A stretch of 64,000 nt of DNA from Panagrolaimus kolymaensis (Eukaryota > Nematoda > Chromadorea > Rhabditida > Panagrolaimidae). The notes beneath the pieces were generated by a model. The model searched no databases and was not told the DNA's origin. It saw only the letters and a program-made list of their open reading frames with translations. Below, in pieces: positions 38,555 through 52,600 of this stretch. Each line of letters starts with the position of its first letter. The stretch's first letter is position 1. The translations under genes and the position numbers were made by a program. The DNA is taken from assembly GCA_028622995.1 (NCBI GenBank), contig JAJQJQ010000035.1, positions 2,046,001 to 2,110,000 on the forward strand, read 5' to 3'.

Positions 38555-39589
38555 TTAATAGTAACGAGGGCGCTGCGATGGATGAGCCATGATCAATTCT
38601 GTCAAGGGAGCATCTTCACTTGCTTCATTCGTAAAAAAACAAGGAAAACTACAATTGAAAATCATTTGGAGGAACGATGATTGCGAAGGGGTATTTAAGT
38701 TACTTTTGTAGTTTTTGTCATTATCATTGCTAGCTTTGCTATCATTTTTATATCCATTATTACTTCCATCATCTCCATTGTCACCATCAAAGTTACTTTC
38801 TTCAGCTTTTACTTGTTCTTTCACCTTAAATATATATTGAAAAAATTATATATTTATAAAATGCTGAAATACCTTTTTTCTTTCTTTTTCCTTTATAGCT
38901 TTTTTTGTTCTCTTCTCGATAAGGGTTTTAAGGTCATCTGCATTTTTCCGGGTGACAACTTCTTTAATCTTTTCACAATTTTCAACTTGTCCAATTTTAA
39001 CTTCAATTTTTCTTTTAACATCGCTTTCCCACAATGGGCTAACATCTTCACTAAGTTCCAATGGTGAAAAAGATAATTTTTATTGTTTAGACATGTAGTT
39101 TGAAAAATCTTGAGGTGGAGGAGGTTCATGATTTATTACCACTTTTTGCGAAATTGCTTGGATAAAATCTTCATAATAGTCTGATTCTTTAGCTTTTGGG
39201 TTTTTATTCTTGGCTGAAAAATTGTTAACATTCATTCTCGGCAATATTTCTTTTTTTAGCTCACATTTGGTCATATCAACTGATCTTGTTGCTTCGCTTT
39301 TCAACATTTCCTTTCCCTTTTCCAAAGATTTATTAGGGCGATTGATTTCATCTGCCCATTTTGTAGCATCATCATGCAAGGCTTTGGCTTCTCTGCCCAT
39401 TTCGTCCATACCATTGCAAAGCTTTTCAAGTTCAAGGGTGCCATAGTAAATTTCATTAGGTTCAAATGGATCTGGAAGTCCAGCCAATCTTTTATCCAAT
39501 TCAGCTGCTGATGACCATTTAGATGATATTGATGAAGATTTGGGTTTTTCCCTTAAAGGTTCCATCAAATCGACATTTTTTGGCTCCAT
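38555..39589 (-). CDS. Hypothetical hydrophilic protein, 314 residues, three exons
   Basis: Exons are 39589-39093, 39050-38873 and 38824-38555, joined by very short GT-AG introns of 42 and 48 bp in phases 2 and 0; the first join turns an apparent stop into an open frame. I do not recognise the protein. Residues 24-120 are mixed charged and probably helical (ELEKLC, EMGREAKALHDD). There is a PPPP run at 156-159, a Lys/Glu-rich segment at 176-230 that could be a coiled coil, and a low-complexity Asp/Asn/Gly/Ser tract at 235-270. The tail (274-314) has three Cys, a short hydrophobic stretch and ends RPRYY. No signal peptide or membrane segment is evident, so a cytoplasmic or nuclear location is likely. 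The start is the first ATG after a strong acceptor 18 nt upstream. Codon use is clearly coding-like and no lesion is visible. Confidence 0.75.
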
Positions 39590-39605
39590 ATTTCGGGAAT
39601 TTATT

Positions 39606-39625
39606 ACTGGAAGAATATTTTGATT
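39606..39625 (-). promoter_or_regulatory. Candidate trans-splice (or 5'-UTR) acceptor for the 38555-39589 gene
   Basis: On the - strand AATATTCTTCCAG ends at about 39607, and the ATG follows 17 nt later with no intervening AG. Nematode mRNAs commonly receive a spliced leader at such a site; the choice of trans- or cis-splicing cannot be made from sequence alone. Confidence 0.4.
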
Positions 39626-40053
39626 AGCATCTCATTTGTAAAATTATATGTCAAAAAGCGCGAAAGTTATTATATATAATTTGCAAGCATAAAAAATCTT
39701 AAAAGTTATTCTAAAATCTAAACACTAAAGTCAATTTTTTTAAAACTATCTAAATATTTTAAAGAAAAAAGGAAATATAAAATTTTTGAATGTTTTCTAT
39801 GGATTGTATGTTTTTTTGCGCTTTTATTAATGGCATAGAATGTTAGTTTTTTTTTGTTCAATATGGAGCTCTGTTATTTCCGCAACCTTATCAATTTTAA
39901 ATATTCAAACGTATAAACTTGTTTGACAAAAAAAATCAAGAACACTTTCTAAATTATTTTATTATTAAATCAAAAAAAGTTTTAAAAAGTTCAACAACAA
40001 ACAACTTGGTTTTTTGTGGATAACAAAAAACCTTTCTAAAGAAAATAAAAGCT
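39626..40053. other. Intergenic spacer, 3' flank of the innexin
   Basis: About 430 bp with no coding signal. On the - strand an AATAAA near 39958-39963 lies about 90 nt past the innexin stop and is its likely polyadenylation signal. Confidence 0.45.
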
Positions 40054-40635
40054 TTAAGAAATTTTGAATGAGGATCTAAGGCGCAAGAATGAATATGTTG
40101 CAGTACGGCTAGCTTGAAGTTCATGAGTGCATGATTTCACAAGATAAAGGATAAAAAAGCCATTCACTGTGAAGGCTTCTGTATAGCGCCATAACATTTC
40201 AGCTTCTTGTTCATCTTCTAAATTAACTGTGCCGGCATCACTAAGAATTTTACCAGCTTCGGGATCGGTAAGAGAAAGATCATATTTGAATTGTTGTAAA
40301 CCATTTTGAACCAACCGATTTAAAAATGCTTTACGACGGGATGGTAATAAATCAATTAACCATAAACAGATTGAAAAAAAATTAATAAAAATTGCTGCAA
40401 TGATGATAAACCATGAAAAAATAAACATAATTTGTATGTGCTTTTGTGGAGCCAGAAGGCACATAACTGTTTTAATTGAGGTTTGCATTTGATAGCCAGC
40501 TCCCAATTCTTTGATGTAGAAACGACACACGGTTTGTGTGGGGAAGATCGTGGAGTTGTCAGTCATAAGTAATTCGTAAATTTTTTCAATACCAAAAAAA
40601 CTTCCTTCGGCAATAAAAACATTCAGAATGTAAAA
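40054..40635 (-). CDS. Innexin, 3' half only (terminal exon, 193 residues)
   Basis: Innexins form invertebrate gap junctions and hemichannels. The exon begins after a strong acceptor (TTTATTTCAG, - strand) and reads FYILNVFI, matching the conserved region before the second extracellular loop. Next come FPTQTVCRF at 31-39 and ELG at 43-45, loop cysteines at 37 and 59, the fourth membrane segment at about 68-95 and RRKAFLNRLV at 100-109. A C-terminal VNGFFILYLV at 157-166 corresponds to the family's DGVFxLRMI. Phase 0 and 582 bp give an intact frame to the stop. TM1, extracellular loop 1, TM2 and TM3 are absent: only about 24 bp separate the acceptor from array B. The frame stays open into the satellite (to 40833) but that part has no innexin character. 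Either the 5' exons lie beyond 64000 across a giant satellite-filled intron, or the gene is truncated. Confidence 0.8.
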   Translation of the reverse strand, partial: FYILNVFIAEGSFFGIEKIYELLMTDNSTIFPTQTVCRFYIKELGAGYQMQTSIKTVMCLLAPQKHIQIMFIFSWFIIIAAIFINFFSICLWLIDLLPSRRKAFLNRLVQNGLQQFKYDLSLTDPEAGKILSDAGTVNLEDEQEAEMLWRYTEAFTVNGFFILYLVKSCTHELQASRTATYSFLRLRSSFKIS

Positions 40636-40659
40636 CTGAAATAAATTGAACTTAAAAAG

Positions 40660-43600
40660 ATGAATCTCGTTTTGAATTATGGATTGAATTGGAGATATGG
40701 ATTTTTTGTTCCAAATATTTTTCTTATATTTTATAAGAATTAATGCCAAGAGGATTTTGGATTCCCCCCGCTGGATGAACCTCAACTGTAATCCATAATT
40801 TTTTATAAACACTTGCTTCAAGCTTTGATGCAAGAAATTAATGAATCTCGTTTTGAATTAGGGATTGAATTGGAGATATGGATTTTTTGTTCCAAATATT
40901 TTTCTTATATTTTATAAGAATTAATGCCAAGAGGATTTTGGATTCCCCCCGCTGGATGAACCTCAACTGTAATCCATAATTTTTTATAAACACTTGCTTC
41001 AAGCTTTGATGGAAGAAATTAATGAATCTCGTTTTGAATTAGGGATTGAATTGGAGATATGGATTTTTTGTTCCAAATATTTTTCTTATATTTTATAAGA
41101 ATTAATGCCAAGAGGATTTTGGATTCCCCCCGCTGGATGAACCTCAACTGTAATCCATAATTTTTTATAAACACTTGCTTCAAGCTTTGATGCAAGAAAT
41201 TAATGAATCTCGTTTTGAATTATGGATTGAATTGGAGATATGGATTTTTTGTTCCAAATATTTTTCTTATATTTTATAAGAATTAATGCCAAGAGGATTT
41301 TGGATTCCCCCCGCTGGATGAACCTCAACTGTAATCCATAATTTTTTATAAACACTTGCTTCAAGCTTTGATGCAAGAAATTAATGAATCTCGTTTTGAA
41401 TTATGGATTGAATTGGAGATATGGATTTTTTGTTCCAAATATTTTTCTTATATTTTATAAGAATTAATGCCAAGAGGATTTTGGATTCCCCCCGCTGGAT
41501 GAACCTCAACTGTAATCCATAATTTTTTATAAACACTTGCTTCAAGCTTTGATGCAAGAAATTAATGAATCTCGTTTTGAATTAGGGATTGAATTGGAGA
41601 TATGGATTTTTTGTTCCAAATATTTTTCTTATATTTTATAAGAATTAATGCCAAGAGGATTTTGGATTCCCCCCGCTGGATGAACCTCAACTGTAATCCA
41701 TAATTTTTTATAAACACTTGCTTCAAGCTTTGATGCAAGAAATTAATGAATCTCGTTTTGAATTAGGGATTGAATTGGAGATATGGATTTTTTGTTCCAA
41801 ATTTTTTTCTTATATTTTATAAGAATTAATGCCAAGAGGATTTTGGATTCCCCCCGCTGGATGAACCTCAACTGTAATCCATAATTTTTTATAAACACTT
41901 GCTTCAAGCTTTGATGCAAGAAATTAATGAATCTCGTTTTGAATTAGGGATTGAATAGGAAATATGGATTTTTTGTTCCAAATATTTTTCTTATATTTTA
42001 TAAGAATTAATGCCAAGAGGATTTTGGATTCCCCCCGCTGGATGAACCTCAACTGTAATCCATAATTTTTTATAAACACTTGCTTCAAGCTTTGATGCAA
42101 GAAATTAATGAATCTCGTTTTGAATTAGGGATTGAATTGGAGATATGGATTTTTTGTTCCAAATTTTTTTCTTATATTTTATAAGAATTAATGCCAAGAG
42201 GATTTTGGATTCCCCCCGCTGGATGAACCTCAACTGTAATCCATAATTTTTTATAAACACTTGCTTCAAGCTTTGATGCAAGAAATTAATGAATCTCGTT
42301 TTGAATTAGGGATTGAATTGGAGATATGGATTTTTTGTTCCAAATATTTTTCTTATATTTTATAAGAATTAATGCCAAGAGGATTTTGGATTCCCCCCGC
42401 TGGATGAACCTCAACTGTAATCCATAATTTTTTATAAACACTTGCTTCAAGCTTTGATGCAAGAAATTAATGAATCTCGTTTTGAATTAGGGATTGAATT
42501 GGAGATATGGATTTTTTGTTCCAAATATTTTTCTTATATTTTATAAGAATTAATGCCAAGAGGATTTTGGATTCCCCCCGCTGGATGAACCTCAACTGTA
42601 ATCCATAATTTTTTATAAACACTTGCTTCAAGCTTTGATGCAAGAAATTAATGAATCTCGTTTTGAATTAGGGATTGAATTGGAGATATGGATTTTTTGT
42701 TCCAAATTTTTTTCTTATATTTTATAAGAATTAATGCCAAGAGGATTTTGGATTCCCCCCGCTGGATGAACCTCAACTGTAATCCATAATTTTTTATAAA
42801 CACTTGCTTCAAGCTTTGATGCAAGAAATTAATGAATCTCGTTTTGAATTAGGGATTGAATAGGAAATATGGATTTTTTGTTCCAAATATTTTTCTTATA
42901 TTTTATAAGAATTAATGCCAAGAGGATTTTGGATTCCCCCCGCTGGATGAACCTCAACTGTAATCCATAATTTTTTATAAACACTTGCTTCAAGCTTTGA
43001 TGCAAGAAATTAATGAATCTCGTTTTGAATTAGGGATTGAATTGGAGATATGGATTTTTTGTTCCAAATTTTTTTCTTATATTTTATAAGAATTAATGCC
43101 AAGAGGATTTTGGATTCCCCCCGCTGGATGAACCTCAACTGTAATCCATAATTTTTTATAAACACTTGCTTCAAGCTTTGATGCAAGAAATTAATGAATC
43201 TCGTTTTGAATTAGGGATTGAATTGGAGATATGGATTTTTTGTTCCAAATATTTTTCTTATATTTTATAAGAATTAATGCCAAGAGGATTTTGGATTCCC
43301 CCCGCTGGATGAACCTCAACTGTAATCCATAATTTTTTATAAACACTTGCTTCAAGCTTTGATGCAAGAAATTAATGAATCTCGTTTTGAATTAGGGATT
43401 GAATTGGAGATATGGATTTTTTGTTCCAAATATTTTTCTTATATTTTATAAGAATTAATGCCAAGAGGATTTTGGATTCCCCCCGCTGGATGAACCTCAA
43501 CTGTAATCCATAATTTTTTATAAACACTTGCTTCAAGCTTTGATGCAAGAAATTAATGAATCTCGTTTTGAATTAGGGATTGAATTGGAGATATGGATTT

Positions 43601-46600
43601 TTTGTTCCAAATATTTTTCTTATATTTTATAAGAATTAATGCCAAGAGGATTTTGGATTCCCCCCGCTGGATGAACCTCAACTGTAATCCATAATTTTTT
43701 ATAAACACTTGCTTCAAGCTTTGATGCAAGAAATTAATGAATCTCGTTTTGAATTAGGGATTGAATTGGAGATATGGATTTTTTGTTCCAAATTTTTTTC
43801 TTATATTTTATAAGAATTAATGCCAAGAGGATTTTGGATTCCCCCCGCTGGATGAACCTCAACTGTAATCCATAATTTTTTATAAACACTTGCTTCAAGC
43901 TTTGATGCAAGAAATTAATGAATCTCGTTTTGAATTAGGGATTGAATTGGAGATATGGATTTTTTGTTCCAAATATTTTTCTTATATTTTATAAGAATTA
44001 ATGCCAAGAGGATTTTGGATTCCCCCCGCTGGATGAACCTCAACTGTAATCCATAATTTTTTATAAACACTTGCTTCAAGCTTTGATGCAAGAAATTAAT
44101 GAATCTCGTTTTGAATTATGGATTGAATTGGAGATATGGATTTTTTGTTCCAAATATTTTTCTTATATTTTATAAGAATTAATGCCAAGAGGATTTTGGA
44201 TTCCCCCCGCTGGATGAACCTCAACTGTAATCCATAATTTTTTATAAACACTTGCTTCAAGCTTTGATGCAAGAAATTAATGAATCTCGTTTTGAATTAG
44301 GGATTGAATTGGAGATATGGATTTTTTGTTCCAAATATTTTTCTTATATTTTATAAGAATTAATGCCAAGAGGATTTTGGATTCCCCCCGCTGGATGAAC
44401 CTCAACTGTAATCCATAATTTTTTATAAACACTTGCTTCAAGCTTTGATGCAAGAAATTAATGAATCTCGTTTTGAATTAGGGATTGAATTGGAGATATG
44501 GATTTTTTGTTCCAAATATTTTTCTTATATTTTATAAGAATTAATGCCAAGAGGATTTTGGATTCCCCCCGCTGGATGAACCTCAACTGTAATCCATAAT
44601 TTTTTATAAACACTTGCTTCAAGCTTTGATGCAAGAAATTAATGAATCTCGTTTTGAATTAGGGATTGAATTGGAGATATGGATTTTTTGTTCCAAATAT
44701 TTTTCTTATATTTTATAAGAATTAATGCCAAGAGGATTTTGGATTCCCCCCGCTGGATGAACCTCAACTGTAATCCATAATTTTTTATAAACACTTGCTT
44801 CAAGCTTTGATGCAAGAAATTAATGAATCTCGTTTTGAATTATGGATTGAATTGGAGATATGGATTTTTTGTTCCAAATATTTTTCTTATATTTTATAAG
44901 AATTAATGCCAAGAGGATTTTGGATTCCCCCCGCTGGATGAACCTCAACTGTAATCCATAATTTTTTATAAACACTTGCTTCAAGCTTTGATGCAAGAAA
45001 TTAATGAATCTCGTTTTGAATTATGGATTGAATTGGAGATATGGATTTTTTGTTCCAAATATTTTTCTTATATTTTATAAGAATTAATGCCAAGAGGATT
45101 TTGGATTCCCCCCGCTGGATGAACCTCAACTGTAATCCATAATTTTTTATAAACACTTGCTTCAAGCTTTGATGCAAGAAATTAATGAATCTCGTTTTGA
45201 ATTAGGGATTGAATTGGAGATATGGATTTTTTGTTCCAAATATTTTTCTTATATTTTATAAGAATTAATGCCAAGAGGATTTTGGATTCCCCCCGCTGGA
45301 TGAACCTCAACTGTAATCCATAATTTTTTATAAACACTTGCTTCAAGCTTTGATGCAAGAAATTAATGAATCTCGTTTTGAATTAGGGATTGAATTGGAG
45401 ATATGGATTTTTTGTTCCAAATATTTTTCTTATATTTTATAAGAATTAATGCCAAGAGGATTTTGGATTCCCCCCGCTGGATGAACCTCAACTGTAATCC
45501 ATAATTTTTTATAAACACTTGCTTCAAGCTTTGATGCAAGAAATTAATGAATCTCGTTTTGAATTAGGGATTGAATTGGAGATATGGATTTTTTGTTCCA
45601 AATTTTTTTCTTATATTTTATAAGAATTAATGCCAAGAGGATTTTGGATTCCCCCCGCTGGATGAACCTCAACTGTAATCCATAATTTTTTATAAACACT
45701 TGCTTCAAGCTTTGATGCAAGAAATTAATGAATCTCGTTTTGAATTAGGGATTGAATTGGAGATATGGATTTTTTGTTCCAAATTTTTTTCTTATATTTT
45801 ATAAGAATTAATGCCAAGAGGATTTTGGATTCCCCCCGCTGGATGAACCTCAACTGTAATCCATAATTTTTTATAAACACTTGCTTCAAGCTTTGATGCA
45901 AGAAATTAATGAATCTCGTTTTGAATTAGGGATTGAATAGGAAATATGGATTTTTTGTTCCAAATATTTTTCTTATATTTTATAAGAATTAATGCCAAGA
46001 GGATTTTGGATTCCCCCCGCTGGATGAACCTCAACTGTAATCCATAATTTTTTATAAACACTTGCTTCAAGCTTTGATGCAAGAAATTAATGAATCTCGT
46101 TTTGAATTAGGGATTGAATTGGAGATATGGATTTTTTGTTCCAAATTTTTTTCTTATATTTTATAAGAATTAATGCCAAGAGGATTTTGGATTCCCCCCG
46201 CTGGATGAACCTCAACTGTAATCCATAATTTTTTATAAACACTTGCTTCAAGCTTTGATGCAAGAAATTAATGAATCTCGTTTTGAATTAGGGATTGAAT
46301 TGGAGATATGGATTTTTTGTTCCAAATATTTTTCTTATATTTTATAAGAATTAATGCCAAGAGGATTTTGGATTCCCCCCGCTGGATGAACCTCAACTGT
46401 AATCCATAATTTTTTATAAACACTTGCTTCAAGCTTTGATGCAAGAAATTAATGAATCTCGTTTTGAATTAGGGATTGAATTGGAGATATGGATTTTTTG
46501 TTCCAAATTTTTTTCTTATATTTTATAAGAATTAATGCCAAGAGGATTTTGGATTCCCCCCGCTGGATGAACCTCAACTGTAATCCATAATTTTTTATAA

Positions 46601-49600
46601 ACACTTGCTTCAAGCTTTGATGCAAGAAATTAATGAATCTCGTTTTGAATTAGGGATTGAATTGGAGATATGGATTTTTTGTTCCAAATATTTTTCTTAT
46701 ATTTTATAAGAATTAATGCCAAGAGGATTTTGGATTCCCCCCGCTGGATGAACCTCAACTGTAATCCATAATTTTTTATAAACACTTGCTTCAAGCTTTG
46801 ATGCAAGAAATTAATGAATCTCGTTTTGAATTATGGATTGAATTGGAGATATGGATTTTTTGTTCCAAATATTTTTCTTATATTTTATAAGAATTAATGC
46901 CAAGAGGATTTTGGATTCCCCCCGCTGGATGAACCTCAACTGTAATCCATAATTTTTTATAAACACTTGCTTCAAGCTTTGATGCAAGAAATTAATGAAT
47001 CTCGTTTTGAATTATGGATTGAATTGGAGATATGGATTTTTTGTTCCAAATATTTTTCTTATATTTTATAAGAATTAATGCCAAGAGGATTTTGGATTCC
47101 CCCCGCTGGATGAACCTCAACTGTAATCCATAATTTTTTATAAACACTTGCTTCAAGCTTTGATGCAAGAAATTAATGAATCTCGTTTTGAATTATGGAT
47201 TGAATTGGAGATATGGATTTTTTGTTCCAAATATTTTTCTTATATTTTATAAGAAATAATGCCAAGAGGATTTTGGATTCCCCCCGCTGGATGAACCTCA
47301 ACTGTAATCCATAATTTTTTATAAACACTTGCTTCAAGCTTTGATGCAAGAAATTAATGAATCTCGTTTTGAATTATGGATTGAATTGGAGATATGGATT
47401 TTTTGTTCCAAATATTTTTCTTATATTTTATAAGAATTAATGCCAAGAGGATTTTGGATTCCCCCCGCTGGATGAACCTCAACTGTAATCCATAATTTTT
47501 TATAAACACTTGCTTCAAGCTTTGATGCAAGAAATTAATGAATCTCGTTTTGAATTATGGATTGAATTGGAGATATGGATTTTTTGTTCCAAATATTTTT
47601 CTTATATTTTATAAGAATTAATGCCAAGAGGATTTTGGATTCCCCCCGCTGGATGAACCTCAACTGTAATCCATAATTTTTTATAAACACTTGCTTCAAG
47701 CTTTGATGCAAGAAATTAATGAATCTCGTTTTGAATTATGGATTGAATTGGAGATATGGATTTTTTGTTCCAAATATTTTTCTTATATTTTATAAGAAAT
47801 AATGCCAAGAGGATTTTGGATTCCCCCCGCTGGATGAACCTCAACTGTAATCCATAATTTTTTATAAACACTTGCTTCAAGCTTTGATGCAAGAAATTAA
47901 TGAATCTCGTTTTGAATTATGGATTGAATTGGAGATATGGATTTTTTGTTCCAAATATTTTTCTTATATTTTATAAGAATTAATGCCAAGAGGATTTTGG
48001 ATTCCCCCCGCTGGATGAACTTCAACTGTAATCCATAATTTTTTATAAACACTTGCTTCAAGCTTTGATGCAAGAAATTAATGAATCTCGTTTTGAATTA
48101 TGGATTGAATTGGAGATATGGATTTTTTGTTCCAAATATTTTTCTTATATTTTATAAGAAATAATGCCAAGAGGATTTTGGATTCCCCCCGCTGGATGAA
48201 CCTCAACTGTAATCCATAATTTTTTATAAACACTTGCTTCAAGCTTTGATGCAAGAAATTAATGAATCTCGTTTTGAATTATGGATTGAATTGGAGATAT
48301 GGATTTTTTGTTCCAAATATTTTTCTTATATTTTATAAGAATTAATGCCAAGAGGATTTTGGATTCCCCCCGCTGGATGAACCTCAACTGTAATCCATAA
48401 TTTTTTATAAACACTTGCTTCAAGCTTTGATGCAAGAAATTAATGAATCTCGTTTTGAATTATGGATTGAATTGGAGATATGGATTTTTTGTTCCAAATA
48501 TTTTTCTTATATTTTATAAGAAATAATGCCAAGAGGATTTTGGATTCCCCCCGCTGGATGAACCTCAACTGTAATCCATAATTTTTTATAAACACTTGCT
48601 TCAAGCTTTGATGCAAGAAATTAATGAATCTCGTTTTGAATTATGGATTGAATTGGAGATATGGATTTTTTGTTCCAAATATTTTTCTTATATTTTATAA
48701 GAAATAATGCCAAGAGGATTTTGGATTCCCCCCGCTGGATGAACCTCAACTGTAATCCATAATTTTTTATAAACACTTGCTTCAAGCTTTGATGCAAGAA
48801 ATTAATGAATCTCGTTTTGAATTATGGATTGAATTGGAGATATGGATTTTTTGTTCCAAATATTTTTCTTATATTTTATAAGAATTAATGCCAAGAGGAT
48901 TTTGGATTCCCCCCGCTGGATGAACCTCAACTGTAATCCATAATTTTTTATAAACACTTGCTTCAAGCTTTGATGCAAGAAATTAATGAATCTCGTTTTG
49001 AATTATGGATTGAATTGGAGATATGGATTTTTTGTTCCAAATATTTTTCTTATATTTTATAAGAAATAATGCCAAGAGGATTTTGGATTCCCCCCGCTGG
49101 ATGAACCTCAACTGTAATCCATAATTTTTTATAAACACTTGCTTCAAGCTTTGATGCAAGAAATTAATGAATCTCGTTTTGAATTATGGATTGAATTGGA
49201 GATATGGATTTTTTGTTCCAAATATTTTTCTTATATTTTATAAGAAATAATGCCAAGAGGATTTTGGATTCCCCCCGCTGGATGAACCTCAACTGTAATC
49301 CATAATTTTTTATAAACACTTGCTTCAAGCTTTGATGCAAGAAATTAATGAATCTCGTTTTGAATTATGGATTGAATTGGAGATATGGATTTTTTGTTCC
49401 AAATATTTTTCTTATATTTTATAAGAATTAATGCCAAGAGGATTTTGGATTCCCCCCGCTGGATGAACCTCAACTGTAATCCATAATTTTTTATAAACAC
49501 TTGCTTCAAGCTTTGATGCAAGAAATTAATGAATCTCGTTTTGAATTATGGATTGAATTGGAGATATGGATTTTTTGTTCCAAATATTTTTCTTATATTT

Positions 49601-52600
49601 TATAAGAAATAATGCCAAGAGGATTTTGGATTCCCCCCGCTGGATGAACCTCAACTGTAATCCATAATTTTTTATAAACACTTGCTTCAAGCTTTGATGC
49701 AAGAAATTAATGAATCTCGTTTTGAATTATGGATTGAATTGGAGATATGGATTTTTTGTTCCAAATATTTTTCTTATATTTTATAAGAAATAATGCCAAG
49801 AGGATTTTGGATTCCCCCCGCTGGATGAACCTCAACTGTAATCCATAATTTTTTATAAACACTTGCTTCAAGCTTTGATGCAAGAAATTAATGAATCTCG
49901 TTTTGAATTATGGATTGAATTGGAGATATGGATTTTTTGTTCCAAATATTTTTCTTATATTTTATAAGAAATAATGCCAAGAGGATTTTGGATTCCCCCC
50001 GCTGGATGAACCTCAACTGTAATCCATAATTTTTTATAAACACTTGCTTCAAGCTTTGATGCAAGAAATTAATGAATCTCGTTTTGAATTATGGATTGAA
50101 TTGGAGATATGGATTTTTTGTTCCAAATATTTTTCTTATATTTTATAAGAAATAATGCCAAGAGGATTTTGGATTCCCCCCGCTGGATGAACCTCAACTG
50201 TAATCCATAATTTTTTATAAACACTTGCTTCAAGCTTTGATGCAAGAAATTAATGAATCTCGTTTTGAATTATGGATTGAATTGGAGATATGGATTTTTT
50301 GTTCCAAATATTTTTCTTATATTTTATAAGAATTAATGCCAAGAGGATTTTGGATTCCCCCCGCTGGATGAACTTCAACTGTAATCCATAATTTTTTATA
50401 AACACTTGCTTCAAGCTTTGATGCAAGAAATTAATGAATCTCGTTTTGAATTATGGATTGAATTGGAGATATGGATTTTTTGTTCCAAATATTTTTCTTA
50501 TATTTTATAAGAATTAATGCCAAGAGGATTTTGGATTCCCCCCGCTGGATGAACCTCAACTGTAATCCATAATTTTTTATAAACACTTGCTTCAAGCTTT
50601 GATGCAAGAAATTAATGAATCTCGTTTTGAATTAGGGATTGAATTGGAGATATGGATTTTTTGTTCCCAATATTTTTCTTATATTTTATAAGAATTAATG
50701 CCAAGAGGATTTTGGATTCCCCCCGCTGGATGAACTTCAACTGTAATCCATAATTTTTTATAAACACTTGCTTCAAGCTTTGATGCAAGAAATTAATGAA
50801 TCTCGTTTTGAATTAGGGATTGAATTGGAGATATGGATTTTTTGTTCCCAATATTTTTCTTATATTTTATAAGAATTAATGCCAAGAGGATTTTGGATTC
50901 CCCCCGCTGGATGAACTTCAACTGTAATCCATAATTTTTTATAAACACTTGCTTCAAGCTTTGATGCAAGAAATTAATGAATCTCGTTTTGAATTATGGA
51001 TTGAATTGGAGATATGGATTTTTTGTTCCAAATATTTTTCTTATATTTTATAAGAATTAATGCCAAGAGGATTTTGGATTCCCCCCGCTGGATGAACCTC
51101 AACTGTAATCCATAATTTTTTATAAACACTTGCTTCAAGCTTTGATGCAAGAAATTAATGAATCTCGTTTTGAATTAGGGATTGAATTGGAGATATGGAT
51201 TTTTTGTTCCCAATATTTTTCTTATATTTTATAAGAATTAATGCCAAGAGGATTTTGGATTCCCCCCGCTGGATGAACCTCAACTGTAATCCATAATTTT
51301 TTATAAACACTTGCTTCAAGCTTTGATGCAAGAAATTAATGAATCTCGTTTTGAATTATGGATTGAATTGGAGATATGGATTTTTTGTTCCAAATATTTT
51401 TCTTATATTTTATAAGAATTAATGCCAAGAGGATTTTGGATTCCCCCCGCTGGATGAACTTCAACTGTAATCCATAATTTTTTATAAACACTTGCTTCAA
51501 GCTTTGATGCAAGAAATTAATGAATCTCGTTTTGAATTATGGATTGAATTGGAGATATGGATTTTTTGTTCCAAATATTTTTCTTATATTTTATAAGAAT
51601 TAATGCCAAGAGGATTTTGGATTCCCCCCGCTGGATGAACCTCAACTGTAATCCATAATTTTTTATAAACACTTGCTTCAAGCTTTGATGCAAGAAATTA
51701 ATGAATCTCGTTTTGAATTAGGGATTGAATTGGAGATATGGATTTTTTGTTCCCAATATTTTTCTTATATTTTATAAGAATTAATGCCAAGAGGATTTTG
51801 GATTCCCCCCGCTGGATGAACTTCAACTGTAATCCATAATTTTTTATAAACACTTGCTTCAAGCTTTGATGCAAGAAATTAATGAATCTCGTTTTGAATT
51901 AGGGATTGAATTGGAGATATGGATTTTTTGTTCCCAATATTTTTCTTATATTTTATAAGAATTAATGCCAAGAGGATTTTGGATTCCCCCCGCTGGATGA
52001 ACTTCAACTGTAATCCATAATTTTTTATAAACACTTGCTTCAAGCTTTGATGCAAGAAATTAATGAATCTCGTTTTGAATTATGGATTGAATTGGAGATA
52101 TGGATTTTTTGTTCCAAATATTTTTCTTATATTTTATAAGAATTAATGCCAAGAGGATTTTGGATTCCCCCCGCTGGATGAACCTCAACTGTAATCCATA
52201 ATTTTTTATAAACACTTGCTTCAAGCTTTGATGCAAGAAATTAATGAATCTCGTTTTGAATTAGGGATTGAATTGGAGATATGGATTTTTTGTTCCAAAT
52301 ATTTTTCTTATATTTTATAAGAATTAATGCCAAGAGGATTTTGGATTCCCCCCGCTGGATGAACCTCAACTGTAATCCATAATTTTTTATAAACACTTGC
52401 TTCAAGCTTTGATGCAAGAAATTAATGAATCTCGTTTTGAATTAGGGATTGAATTGGAGATATGGATTTTTTGTTCCCAATATTTTTCTTATATTTTATA
52501 AGAATTAATGCCAAGAGGATTTTGGATTCCCCCCGCTGGATGAACTTCAACTGTAATCCATAATTTTTTATAAACACTTGCTTCAAGCTTTGATGCAAGA

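Noticed and set aside
38813..39446. + strand frames at 38813-39067 and 39210-39446
   Set aside because: Antisense shadows of the three-exon - strand gene, which has consistent splice phases.
40636..40833. N-terminal extension of the innexin frame into array B
   Set aside because: The residues come from the satellite unit, show no innexin motif, and a strong splice acceptor ends at 40636.
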